DNA of 64,000 bases, taken from NCBI GenBank assembly GCA_019748295.1, contig JAIEPT010000066.1, positions 35,637-99,636 on the forward strand. The letters are read 5' to 3'. The stretch comes from Gemmataceae bacterium. Lineage in GTDB: Bacteria; Planctomycetota; Planctomycetia; Gemmatales; Gemmataceae. Position 1 is the first letter of the stretch. Each line of letters opens with the position of its first letter. The notes under the pieces were generated by a model. That model was not told the origin of the DNA. It worked only from the letters and a program-made list of their open reading frames with translations, and ran no database searches. This document shows positions 7,591 through 15,597 of the stretch, one piece after another. A program made the translations under genes and the position numbers.

Positions 7591-9063
7591 TCACGAAAGA
7601 ATGCCGCGGATCACGTGGCCGTGCACATCGGTGAGGCGGCGTTCGATGCCGTTGTGGTAGAAGCTTAGCCGTTCGTGGTCGAGGCCGAGCAGGTGCAGGA
7701 TGGTGGCGTGCAGGTCGTAGATGGTCGCCGCGTCTCGAACGGCGCGGTAGCCGAATTCGTCGGTCTCGCCGTAGCTGAAGCCTCGCTTGACGCCTGCGCC
7801 GGCGAGCCAGACCGTGAACCCGCTCGGATTATGATCGCGGCCGCTGGCTCCGCGCTGGAACGTCGGCATTCGGCCGAACTCGGTGACGAAGACGACGAGC
7901 GTTTGTTCAAGCATGCCGCGCCGTTTCAGATCGCGAAGCAATCCCGCGGCGGGCTGGTCGAGAATCGGCCCATGAATGCTGTACTGCGATTGCAACGACT
8001 TGTGCCCGTCCCAATTGCCGACGCCTTCGCCCATTGCATAAGCACCGTTGAAGAGCTGCACGAAACGGACGCCACGTTCCAAGAGCCGGCGAGCGAGCAA
8101 GCAGTTGCGAGCGAAGCCGCCCTTCAGTCGATTGGCATCATGAACGCCGTAGAGATCGAGCGTCTCTTTCGTTTCGTCCGAGAAATCGCCGACCCGTGCC
8201 GCGGCGATTTGCATGCGAGCGGCCATCTCGTAGCTGGCGATGCGAGCGGCCAGTTCCGTGTCTCCAGCGTTGCGTTCGAGGTGACGTTCATTGAGTGTCC
8301 GCAAGAATCGTTGCGTGGCGACATCGGTCCCTTCCGGAATCTGAGCGGGGCGAGCGAGATGCGCGATGGGACGATCCGCCCCGAAGGGCGTGCCCTGAAA
8401 CGCAGCCGGCAGGAAGGCGGAGTTCCAATGATTGGGCCCGACCTGCGGCACGCCGCGCGGATCGGGGATGGCGACGAATGCAGGCAGATTCTGGCATTCG
8501 CTGCCCAGCGCATATGTCACCCAGCAACCCATGCCAGGGAAGCCATCGAGCACGTAGCCTGTGCTCATCTGATTCTCGGCCGGGCCATGCGTGTTGGAAC
8601 GTGCGGTCATCGAATGGATGAAGCACATTTCGTCGGTCAGTTCGCCGAGTTGCGGCAACAAGTCGCTGGTCATCTTTCCGCTTTGACCGCGCGGCTTGAA
8701 TCCCCAGAGCGGTTTGACCAGATTGCCGTTGGCGCCCTGGAAGGTGATTTCCGGGGCATTCGGCATCGGCATATCGTGCCGGCGAACGAGTTCCGGCTTA
8801 TAGTCGAACGTATCCAGATGGCTGAGGGCGCCGGAGCAAAAGATGACGACCACTTGCTTCGCCTTGGGAGCGAAATGCGGTTGCCGCGGAGCATAGGGCC
8901 GGGCGGCATCGATTGCTGGACGAACCGGTCCTGTGTCGGCGGCGAGCAACCGGTCGCGCGAGAGGAGCGACGCCAACGCGATGCCCGCGAGGCCGGTGGC
9001 CGATTCGCCGAGAAACGCTCGGCGATCGAGCATCAAGGAGGCTGTGGCGGAAGCGGCATTCAT
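7591..9063 (-). CDS. DUF1501 domain-containing secreted protein
   Basis: A 490-residue protein. The start at 9063 lies 10 bases past the stop of the PSCyt gene upstream. A longer frame would overlap that gene. The N-terminus carries a twin-arginine-like signal with RRAFLG, followed by a hydrophobic Ala/Leu stretch, so Tat export in folded form is likely. Further along are the DUF1501 features [22 protein letters not shown] and [12 protein letters not shown], reminiscent of alkaline-phosphatase/sulfatase-fold proteins. DUF1501 and PSCyt genes are paired throughout Planctomycetes. Their substrate is unknown; extracellular polysaccharide breakdown is a common suggestion. The close spacing makes a two-gene operon very likely. 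Confidence 0.92.
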   Translation of the reverse strand: MNAASATASLMLDRRAFLGESATGLAGIALASLLSRDRLLAADTGPVRPAIDAARPYAPRQPHFAPKAKQVVVIFCSGALSHLDTFDYKPELVRRHDMPMPNAPEITFQGANGNLVKPLWGFKPRGQSGKMTSDLLPQLGELTDEMCFIHSMTARSNTHGPAENQMSTGYVLDGFPGMGCWVTYALGSECQNLPAFVAIPDPRGVPQVGPNHWNSAFLPAAFQGTPFGADRPIAHLARPAQIPEGTDVATQRFLRTLNERHLERNAGDTELAARIASYEMAARMQIAAARVGDFSDETKETLDLYGVHDANRLKGGFARNCLLARRLLERGVRFVQLFNGAYAMGEGVGNWDGHKSLQSQYSIHGPILDQPAAGLLRDLKRRGMLEQTLVVFVTEFGRMPTFQRGASGRDHNPSGFTVWLAGAGVKRGFSYGETDEFGYRAVRDAATIYDLHATILHLLGLDHERLSFYHNGIERRLTDVHGHVIRGILS

Positions 9064-9073
9064 CCTGACGGCC

Positions 9074-12000
9074 TCAATAAACATAGAGGAATTCGTTCGC
9101 ACTCAGCATCGCCCGGCAGAAGGCGGCCAACCCGTGTTCGCGAATCAGCTGGTTGGCGGCGGCCGCTTCGGCTGTTTCCGCATCTCGGCCGAACGTGAGA
9201 CGGAAGGCGGTACGTACTTGCTCGCCGCTATCCGCAGACGCTTCGCGATTGAGCCGTTCGGCGAAGAGTTCGGCCTGTTGCAGCATGAAGGGGCTGTTGA
9301 GCAGGTTGAACGCTTGCAAGGGCGTCGTGCTGCTGTTGCGGCGTGGAGCGACCTGGCCTCCGTCGGGGCAGTCGAAGGCGCCGAAGGTGTCGTCGAGCTG
9401 CATCCGCGGCCGAGTTTGGTAGATCATCCGGCGAAACTCTTCGGGTCCGAACGTCTTTTTGGGGTTATAGACTTTAACGTAGTTGCCGTTCGGCTCGAAC
9501 AGATCGAAGCCCGGCCCGCCCGCTTTGAGGTTGAGTTTGCCCGTAACGGCGAGGATCGCATCGCGAAGCGGCTCCGCTTCCAGACGACGAGGCGGATAAC
9601 GCCACAGGAGCCTTGCGCCGGCATCCAGCGATTGGGCTTTCGCGTTGGCTCGGGAGCTTTGCCGATACGTCGCCGACAGGCAGATGAGCCGATGCAGATG
9701 CTTGAGGCTCCAAGGCTTGGCGGACGGATCCTGCGGCGCCATGAGTTCGGAGGCGAGCCAATCGAGCAACTCGGGGTGCGAAGGACGGCCGCCGTTGATG
9801 CCGAAATCGGACGGCGTGGGAACGATGCCGGAGCCGAAATGGTGATGCCAAATGCGATTCGCCATGACGCGGGCGGTCAGCGGATTCTTCGTCTGCACGA
9901 TCCATTCGGCGAGTGCCTTGCGGCGCTCTTGCTCGTTGGCATTTGCAGGCAACTCGAAGGCATCGCCGAACTGCGAGAGCGAACCGGGCGTCACGTCTTC
10001 GCGTGGTTGCGTCACATCGCCACGGTGCAGCCGTTTGGTGGGGCCGGCCGGGCGGAAGTTGCCGACATAGGCGAGATTCGCCTTCAACTCCGCGGGGAGT
10101 TCGTTTTCCCTACGGCTTAGTTCGGCCAGCAGAGCATCGCGCTGCGGGGCCGACTCGGCGAGGTCCGGGAGAAAACCGCCCGGGACGGCGATGGTCTTGC
10201 GGCGATAGGGAAGCCGGTCCTCATTGCTTGCGACCTCCTGCCAAACCCGCCCATCGAGCGATACTTCGACTCGATATTGCGTGGGAACCCGGTCCTGATA
10301 CTTGGGCGCCTTCGACTGATCGCGGCCCCACACGACCCGATCGATGGTGGCCGGTTTCGCGAACTCGATGGCTACCCAACCGGTGCTGCGGTCGCTGGAG
10401 ATCCAACTTCGGTCGTTGCCGTATTCGCCGTCGTGAACGTGTTCCAAACGGTGGATCGCGACGCCTGGGAACGAACCGGAAGCGAATGCCTTGGCTCCAG
10501 TCGAAGCGAGAGCCACATTTTTCGTATTTGGGCCAACGGCGAATGCTTCGAGTTCATCCAGGCAGGGCTCGGCATCGCTGGAGGAGAGAATGTTGAATCG
10601 AACGAACTTGGCTTCGATCGGCTCGAAACGATCGACGTTTCGTCCTGAGTGCACGGGCAACCGCAAGGCGGGTTGCTTTGCCGCGACCTCTTGGGTCGCT
10701 TCTTCAAGGACGATGACGTCCGCCGTTGCGATGCCTTTGGCTCCGCCGCGGAGAAGGATGCGGGTTTCGGGTCCGAACAAATGAACGCCCGCGTCGCGAA
10801 AACCGCTCCACTGCGGTCGGCCCGGCATGTCGCCGGTTCCGTCAGCGAACTTGCGTTGATCGACGCGCAGGATCTCTTTCTGATCCTTCTTCGTGTCTGT
10901 GTCGCCATCATGATCGAGAAGGTATGCGGCATCTTCGGCGTGCGTCTTCCATCCGCTGCCCCACGAAACCCAGACGCGGTACTTCCCCTCAGTCTTCGGA
11001 TGCCACGCAATTAAGTCTTTGCCCTGGTAATCCCACCAGAGATAGCCGGCCCCTACATTCGGCAATCGGGCCGCGTCGCCCACGTCGTTGGCATCGCCCC
11101 GGCTCGTGCCTCGAGGATACTCGGCCCGACCTTCGGGCGGAAAGCAGCGAATGCCGTCATCCGGAGTCACCCAGAGGCGAGCACCTTTGCGTGCACGGGG
11201 CTCGAAGGCGTCGAGCTTCGCCCGAATCGCATCGATCTCCTGCCGGCGTTTCGAAATCTCTTTCGACCCCACGGCTTTCGATCCGCCGATGGAGCGGTCG
11301 CCGTGCTGCACGCCCTCGAGGCACGCCTTGATGCGGAAATAATCGACCTGCGGGATAGGATCGAACTTGTGGTTATGGCATCGAGCACATCCAACGGTAA
11401 GTCCCAAGAACGCGCTGCCGGTCGTGCTGATCATGTCATGCAATTCGTCCGCCCGCTGCTGCGACGTGAGAACGGGATCGGGGCTTTTCACCTGGTCCCA
11501 CGCCCCGGCAACGAGGAATCCGGTCGCCTCGTCGGCCCCATAGGCGTCGCCGGCGATCTGCTCGCGGACGAACTGGTCATACGGCTTGTCTTCGTTCAGC
11601 GAACGGATCACGTAATCGCGATAGCGCCACGCATAAGGGCGAGCTTGATTCATCTCGAAGCCATGGCTTTCCGCGAAACGAACCGCATCAAGCCAGTGCC
11701 GCGCCCAGCGTTCGCCATAGTGGGGCGATGCCAGCAGGCGATCGACCAGTTTTTCGTAGGCGGCCGGATCGCGATCGTTGATGAAGCTTTCGACTTCGGC
11801 GGGCGTCGGCGGCAGGCCAATGAGATCGAACGACAGCCGGCGAATGAGAGTACGCCGATCCGCGTCGCTGTTCGGCTGAAGGCCGGATCGCTCGAGTGCG
11901 GCCAAGATGAAACGGTCGATGGGCGATTTAGCCCAATCGCTCTTTGCTTGCGGGAGGGCCGGGCGGACGACAGGTTGAAACGCCCAGTGCTTTTTCGCCA

Positions 12001-12403
12001 CGTCGTTTGGGTCGATCGTTGCCGTCTTCTCCTCAGGCCAAGTGGCGCCGCCTTCGATCCACCTACGCAGCAGCGCGATTTGGGCCGGTTCCAGCGGGGA
12101 ACCTTCGGGCGGCATTTTCTTGTCGGGGATCTTGCCCGTGAGCATGCGAATCAGCGGGCTTTCGTCGGCTTTTCCCGGCACGATCGATGGGCCGTGGTCC
12201 TCGCCGCCTTTCACCGCATCCGCGCGACGGTCGAGCCGAAGCCCGCCGCGCTGCTTCTCCGGGCCATGACAGCGGATGCACTTCGAAGCGAGCAACGGTT
12301 TGACGTCGCGGGCGAAATCGATCTCATCGCCTTTCGCTCGTTGCGAAGCGAACGTAAGGCTAACGAGCAACAAAGTGCGAACGAACCGAATCCGAGTGTG
12401 CAT
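9074..12403 (-). CDS. PSCyt1 / DUF1549 / DUF1553 cytochrome protein
   Basis: The start at 12403 (1109 residues) has GGAGG eight bases upstream and opens a signal peptide. Domains in order are: a PSCyt1 heme-c domain with [17 protein letters not shown] near residue 40; DUF1549 (PSCyt2) with [30 protein letters not shown] and [12 protein letters not shown]; a second CxxCH in [14 protein letters not shown]; a long insert of about 350 residues containing a discoidin-like segment ([20 protein letters not shown]...); and DUF1553 (PSD1) with [18 protein letters not shown] and [14 protein letters not shown]. It is predicted to be periplasmic or cell-surface. The insert could give carbohydrate binding, which is inference. 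It forms an operon with the DUF1501 gene. Confidence 0.93.
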   Translation of the reverse strand: MHTRIRFVRTLLLVSLTFASQRAKGDEIDFARDVKPLLASKCIRCHGPEKQRGGLRLDRRADAVKGGEDHGPSIVPGKADESPLIRMLTGKIPDKKMPPEGSPLEPAQIALLRRWIEGGATWPEEKTATIDPNDVAKKHWAFQPVVRPALPQAKSDWAKSPIDRFILAALERSGLQPNSDADRRTLIRRLSFDLIGLPPTPAEVESFINDRDPAAYEKLVDRLLASPHYGERWARHWLDAVRFAESHGFEMNQARPYAWRYRDYVIRSLNEDKPYDQFVREQIAGDAYGADEATGFLVAGAWDQVKSPDPVLTSQQRADELHDMISTTGSAFLGLTVGCARCHNHKFDPIPQVDYFRIKACLEGVQHGDRSIGGSKAVGSKEISKRRQEIDAIRAKLDAFEPRARKGARLWVTPDDGIRCFPPEGRAEYPRGTSRGDANDVGDAARLPNVGAGYLWWDYQGKDLIAWHPKTEGKYRVWVSWGSGWKTHAEDAAYLLDHDGDTDTKKDQKEILRVDQRKFADGTGDMPGRPQWSGFRDAGVHLFGPETRILLRGGAKGIATADVIVLEEATQEVAAKQPALRLPVHSGRNVDRFEPIEAKFVRFNILSSSDAEPCLDELEAFAVGPNTKNVALASTGAKAFASGSFPGVAIHRLEHVHDGEYGNDRSWISSDRSTGWVAIEFAKPATIDRVVWGRDQSKAPKYQDRVPTQYRVEVSLDGRVWQEVASNEDRLPYRRKTIAVPGGFLPDLAESAPQRDALLAELSRRENELPAELKANLAYVGNFRPAGPTKRLHRGDVTQPREDVTPGSLSQFGDAFELPANANEQERRKALAEWIVQTKNPLTARVMANRIWHHHFGSGIVPTPSDFGINGGRPSHPELLDWLASELMAPQDPSAKPWSLKHLHRLICLSATYRQSSRANAKAQSLDAGARLLWRYPPRRLEAEPLRDAILAVTGKLNLKAGGPGFDLFEPNGNYVKVYNPKKTFGPEEFRRMIYQTRPRMQLDDTFGAFDCPDGGQVAPRRNSSTTPLQAFNLLNSPFMLQQAELFAERLNREASADSGEQVRTAFRLTFGRDAETAEAAAANQLIREHGLAAFCRAMLSANEFLYVY

Positions 12404-12620
12404 CGACCAGGCCTCCATGGCGGGGCTGTAGTTTACGCGATTTCGACGATGTCCGGAAGGCATGTCGTGCGGCCGAGTACCGCAAGGCCGAACCTTTCGG
12501 TTCCGCGAAAGAAATCTGCGGCGACTTGATATTTGTCGGCCTCGCGCTACCAATCGAATGACGATCGTCTTCCGATCGCCACCCACTGTCGCGTTCATTT
12601 CCAACTCAGAGGAACTTCTG

Positions 12621-13250
12621 ATGAAGAAGGCTTCGATCATTGCGCTCGCGTTCGCTGGTTTTTGCTTGGCCGGCACTGCCGCCCGTGCCCAGGAGCCGAC
12701 GAAGGATATCGTCGACACGGCCGTCGGCGCCGGCAGCTTCAAGACGCTCGCCAAGGCGCTTGAGGTGGCCGGCCTCGTTGACGTGCTGAAGGGGAAGGGC
12801 CCGTTCACCGTGTTCGCTCCGACGGACGAGGCTTTCGCCAAGTTGCCGAAAGCTACTCTCGAAGCCGTCCTGGCTGACAAGGAGAAGCTGACGGCGATCC
12901 TCACGTATCACGTTGTTGCCGGCAAGGTTCTTGCCAAGGATGTGGTGAAACTCGACTCGGCCAAGTCGGTTCAGGGTTCGCCGATCGCCATCAAGGTCGA
13001 TGGCGGCAAAGTCATGGTGAATCAGGCCAACGTCGTGAAGACCGACATCCTGACGACGAATGGCGTGATTCACGTGATCGATGCGGTGATCCTGCCGCCC
13101 GCGAAGACTAGTGCTGTTCCCGCAACCCCTTCCCCGACGGCTGCTGCACCTGTGCATCCTGCGACCGTGCAGGTTGTCTCGGAACCGTGCCATTGCCAGG
13201 GTCAGCCGGTCGTCGTTCGCCAGGGGCGGATGTTCCGCATCATCCGCTAA
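12621..13250 (+). CDS. secreted fasciclin (FAS1) domain protein
   Basis: A 209-residue protein; the start at 12621 has AGAGGA upstream and opens a clear signal peptide ending ARA-QE. One FAS1 domain spans about residues 30-165, with the diagnostic [17 protein letters not shown], the YHVV segment and [17 protein letters not shown]1 domains mediate adhesion or matrix contacts and act outside the cytoplasm. The C-terminal tail is Pro/Thr/Ala-rich and ends with a Cys pair (PCHCQ) and a basic tip, not typical of the core domain. It is divergent from the PSCyt gene across a 217-bp intergenic region that must hold both promoters. Repeat G1 lies downstream. Confidence 0.93.
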   Translation: MKKASIIALAFAGFCLAGTAARAQEPTKDIVDTAVGAGSFKTLAKALEVAGLVDVLKGKGPFTVFAPTDEAFAKLPKATLEAVLADKEKLTAILTYHVVAGKVLAKDVVKLDSAKSVQGSPIAIKVDGGKVMVNQANVVKTDILTTNGVIHVIDAVILPPAKTSAVPATPSPTAAAPVHPATVQVVSEPCHCQGQPVVVRQGRMFRIIR

Positions 13251-13307
13251 TGCGTCAATCCGATTAGATTAGAAGTTGAAGTTGTTTCAGAACCGTCTGT
13301 GCAGGTT

Positions 13308-13365
13308 TTCCGCTTGCGGCTTAGCGAGTCCAGGGCTTTCTCCGAACGCTAAGCCGCAAGCGGAA
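13308..13365. repeat. inverted-repeat element, family G copy 1
   Basis: Perfect 19-bp arms (13308-13326 and 13347-13365) carry the core CCGCTTGCGGCTTAGCG; the first ten bases are themselves a small CCGC-TT-GCGG hairpin. It lies between the convergent fasciclin and moaA genes. Copies at 41557-41608 and 50114-50170 also lie between convergent genes, so a bidirectional terminator role is likely. Confidence 0.85.
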
Positions 13366-13401
13366 GACATGGTTTTCGCGAAGACGCCGGAGGGGCTCTG
13401 A

Positions 13402-14391
13402 CTAACCGCCGATGCTGTGCATGGTGCGCAGCGGTTTGATGAAACGGGCGCTGTTGATCTCGTGCCCTTCCCATTTCGACGCGACGCTGTCGCGGACCAT
13501 CGCTTGAATCTTTTCCGGATCGCCCTCGCCGCGAAGCATGCTCTTCACATCCGTCTCTTCGAGTGCGAACAAGCAGTTGCGGAGTTTTCCCTCCGCCGTC
13601 AACCGAATGCGATTGCACGACCCGCAGAATGGGCGCGACACGGAGGCGATGATGCCGATGCGACCCCCGCCGTCGACGTAGTCGAAGTCCATCGCGGGAT
13701 TGCGTGCGTCGTTATCCGCGGCGGGCACGAGCGGACCCATCGCGGTTTCGATCCTCTCCAGAATCTCATGAGCATAGAGCACCTTGCTTCTCTCCCAATC
13801 ATCGGCGCCGATCGGCATGTACTCGATGAAGCGCATTTCCAGGCCATGCTCGCGGGCGAATCGGCACAGGGGAACGATGTCTTCCTCGGTGGTTCCACGG
13901 ATTGCGACGCCGTTGACCTTCACCGGATCGAAGCCCGCCTTCTTCGCAGCCAAAATGCCGGCGATGACGCGGTCCGCGCCGGGGCGACGTGCGATCTGGC
14001 GAAAGCGTTCTTCGTCAAGCGTATCGAGGCTGATGTTGATGCGCCGCAGGCCCGCGTCCCGCAGCCTCTGAGCGTGATCGTCGAGCGTGATGCCGTTGGT
14101 CGTCAGACCCACGTCCTTGATGCCGGGAATCGCGACGAGCATGCGGACAAGGCGGTCGAGGTTCTTGCGCAGCAGTGGTTCGCCCCCCGTCAGCCGAATC
14201 TTGTCGATGCCGAGCGGCGCGACGATTTCGACGAAACGGGCGATCTCCTCGAACGTCAGCAATTCGGCTTTGTCGAGAAACGCGACTTCTTCGGGCATGC
14301 AGTAGGTGCAACGCAAATTGCAGCGATCGGTGACGCTGATGCGCAGATTGTTGTGCACCCGGCCGAAGCGGTCGATCAAGCGTTCGCTCAT
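13402..14391 (-). CDS. moaA: GTP 3',8-cyclase, molybdenum cofactor biosynthesis
   Basis: A 329-residue radical-SAM enzyme. The start at 14391 lies one base beyond the moaE stop and has GGAG six bases upstream; longer frames run into moaE. The N-terminal SAM cluster is C24, C28, C31 (RCNLRCTYC). Next comes LTGGEPLL, and the C-terminal substrate-site cluster CGSCNRIRLTAEGKLRNC. The last two residues are Gly-Gly, as required in this family. It converts GTP to the cyclic intermediate that MoaC turns into cPMP. moaC is not in the window. It is the last gene of the minus-strand operon running from 18518. Confidence 0.97.
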   Translation of the reverse strand: MSERLIDRFGRVHNNLRISVTDRCNLRCTYCMPEEVAFLDKAELLTFEEIARFVEIVAPLGIDKIRLTGGEPLLRKNLDRLVRMLVAIPGIKDVGLTTNGITLDDHAQRLRDAGLRRINISLDTLDEERFRQIARRPGADRVIAGILAAKKAGFDPVKVNGVAIRGTTEEDIVPLCRFAREHGLEMRFIEYMPIGADDWERSKVLYAHEILERIETAMGPLVPAADNDARNPAMDFDYVDGGGRIGIIASVSRPFCGSCNRIRLTAEGKLRNCLFALEETDVKSMLRGEGDPEKIQAMVRDSVASKWEGHEINSARFIKPLRTMHSIGG

Positions 14392-14392
14392 G

Positions 14393-14806
14393 TCACGCTC
14401 CGGGGTGGACCCATTCGGTTCGGCCGTCGGCCCAGTTCTCCTTCTTCCAAATCGGCACCAGTTCCTTGAGCCGATCGATCGCATGCCGGCAAGCTTCGAA
14501 AGCCTGCACCCGATGCGGACATGAAACCGCAACCGCGACGCTGATATCGCCGACTTCGAGATGGCCCAAGCGATGCTCGAGCAGAATATCGCCGACCGGC
14601 CAGCGTTCGCGCGTGTCGGCTTCGATTTCGGTCATCTTCTTTTCCGCCATGCCCGGATACGCTTCGTAATCGAGAGCGACGGTGATTTGGTTCCCCGTGA
14701 GGTCGCGGACCGTACCGAGAAAAACAACGACCGCCCCGCACGCATTGCGGCGGACGGCCTCGGTGAGGCGGAAATAGTCGATCGGTTCGCGTGTCAGGCG
14801 GATCAT
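14393..14806 (-). CDS. moaE: molybdopterin synthase catalytic subunit
   Basis: A 137-residue protein of normal length for the family. Recognisable segments are GAVVVFLGTVRD, LDYEAYPGMAEKKM, RLGHLEVGDISVAVAVS and the catalytic lysine region VPIWKKENW. MoaE pairs with the thiocarboxylated C-terminus of MoaD to sulfurate cPMP to molybdopterin. It starts 10 bases after the DUF29 gene and ends one base before moaA, so it is translated within the same operon. moaD lies on the far side of the DUF29 gene, so the two synthase subunits are encoded close together but not adjacent. Confidence 0.97.
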   Translation of the reverse strand: MIRLTREPIDYFRLTEAVRRNACGAVVVFLGTVRDLTGNQITVALDYEAYPGMAEKKMTEIEADTRERWPVGDILLEHRLGHLEVGDISVAVAVSCPHRVQAFEACRHAIDRLKELVPIWKKENWADGRTEWVHPGA

Positions 14807-14816
14807 GGCGGCGTCG

Positions 14817-15308
14817 TTAAAGCTCTTGGTTCGAAGCGGTTTGCACGGTCCACGGCGATTCGGACGGAAAGGCGTTCACGTCCGTGTCCAATTCTTCTGC
14901 CGCGGCGATTCGTGCCTCCGCATAGGCCTTCGCCAGCTCCGCGGCGGCATGGCGGAGCAGCGAGGCGCTCTCGAAAAACTGGCGGAGTTCGAGGCGTTGC
15001 GTGCGGATGGTCGCACGCCAGGAGCTGCTGCGGTGATCCTCGTGATGGCTCCATTTCAACAGATGCGAAAGCAGCACGACCAGCCGACTGAAGACTTCGC
15101 GGCGATCGCGTTTGGCCATGTCGGTCAAAAACTCCGCAAGGTTGGAAGAATCCATTTCGTTGAATCGGCGTTCGGCGACAAGTTTCGCCATGCGGTCCAG
15201 CCAAGCCGTTTCGTCGGCTTCGTACAGCGAACCCAAAGACGAGTTCGGACCTGCCAGTGCAGTGGGGTTCGCACTCGGCGTTTCGATTGATTGCGTCGGC
15301 GTTGTCAT
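14817..15308 (-). CDS. DUF29-type protein inside the moa operon
   Basis: A 163-residue protein starting MTTPTQSIETP, with an AGGTGA ribosome-binding site. The body has the DUF29 pattern: SLYEADETAWLDRMAKLVAERRF, then MDSSNLAEFLTDMAKRDRREV, LLSHLLKW and SSSWRATIRTQRLELR. It is mostly helical, with no signal peptide. DUF29 proteins are common in planctomycetes and cyanobacteria and have no firm function. Its place between moaD and moaE is likely a local insertion into the operon and not proof of a cofactor role. Confidence 0.85.
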   Translation of the reverse strand: MTTPTQSIETPSANPTALAGPNSSLGSLYEADETAWLDRMAKLVAERRFNEMDSSNLAEFLTDMAKRDRREVFSRLVVLLSHLLKWSHHEDHRSSSWRATIRTQRLELRQFFESASLLRHAAAELAKAYAEARIAAAEELDTDVNAFPSESPWTVQTASNQEL

Positions 15309-15357
15309 GGTTCACCTGCCGTCATCATACCGGCTAGAGCCTTCATAATCGCAGTGG

Positions 15358-15597
15358 TCATCCGCCGCTGACGGGCGGCACTACGGCGGCATCGACATTC
15401 GGCGGAATGATGACATCGTCCTTTGCATAGTCCTCGCCTACGGCGATGGCGGAATGAGCGAGAAGCTGGCGCAAGGCTGGAAAAGCTTCCCCCAGCGCAC
15501 GACGCAGCTCCGCCACGGTCGCATTCGTCGGGAGCGAAATCTCGACGCAATCTTTGCCCATGAGATCGCGGGCTCGGGCGAACAGGAGGACATTCAT
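15358..15597 (-). CDS. moaD: molybdopterin synthase small (sulfur carrier) subunit
   Basis: A 79-residue ubiquitin-like protein beginning MNVLLFARARDLMG and ending PPVSGG; the terminal Gly-Gly is the site that becomes a thiocarboxylate. The start ATG at 15597 overlaps the TGA of the FAD/Fe-S oxidase gene by four bases (ATGA), so translation is probably coupled. Its partner moaE lies one gene downstream. The coupling to an oxidase is unusual and raises the question of a molybdenum-linked function, but the oxidase itself shows only FAD and Fe-S motifs. Confidence 0.93.
   Translation of the reverse strand: MNVLLFARARDLMGKDCVEISLPTNATVAELRRALGEAFPALRQLLAHSAIAVGEDYAKDDVIIPPNVDAAVVPPVSGG

Noticed and set aside
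7675..9198. A 507-codon plus-strand frame opposite the DUF1501 gene
   Set aside because: Antisense of a recognised protein with Tat signal and DUF1501 motifs; the antisense translation has no recognisable domain.
12404..12904. Upstream extension of the PSCyt gene to 12904
   Set aside because: It would overlap the fasciclin gene on the other strand; the signal peptide and GGAGG place the start at 12403.
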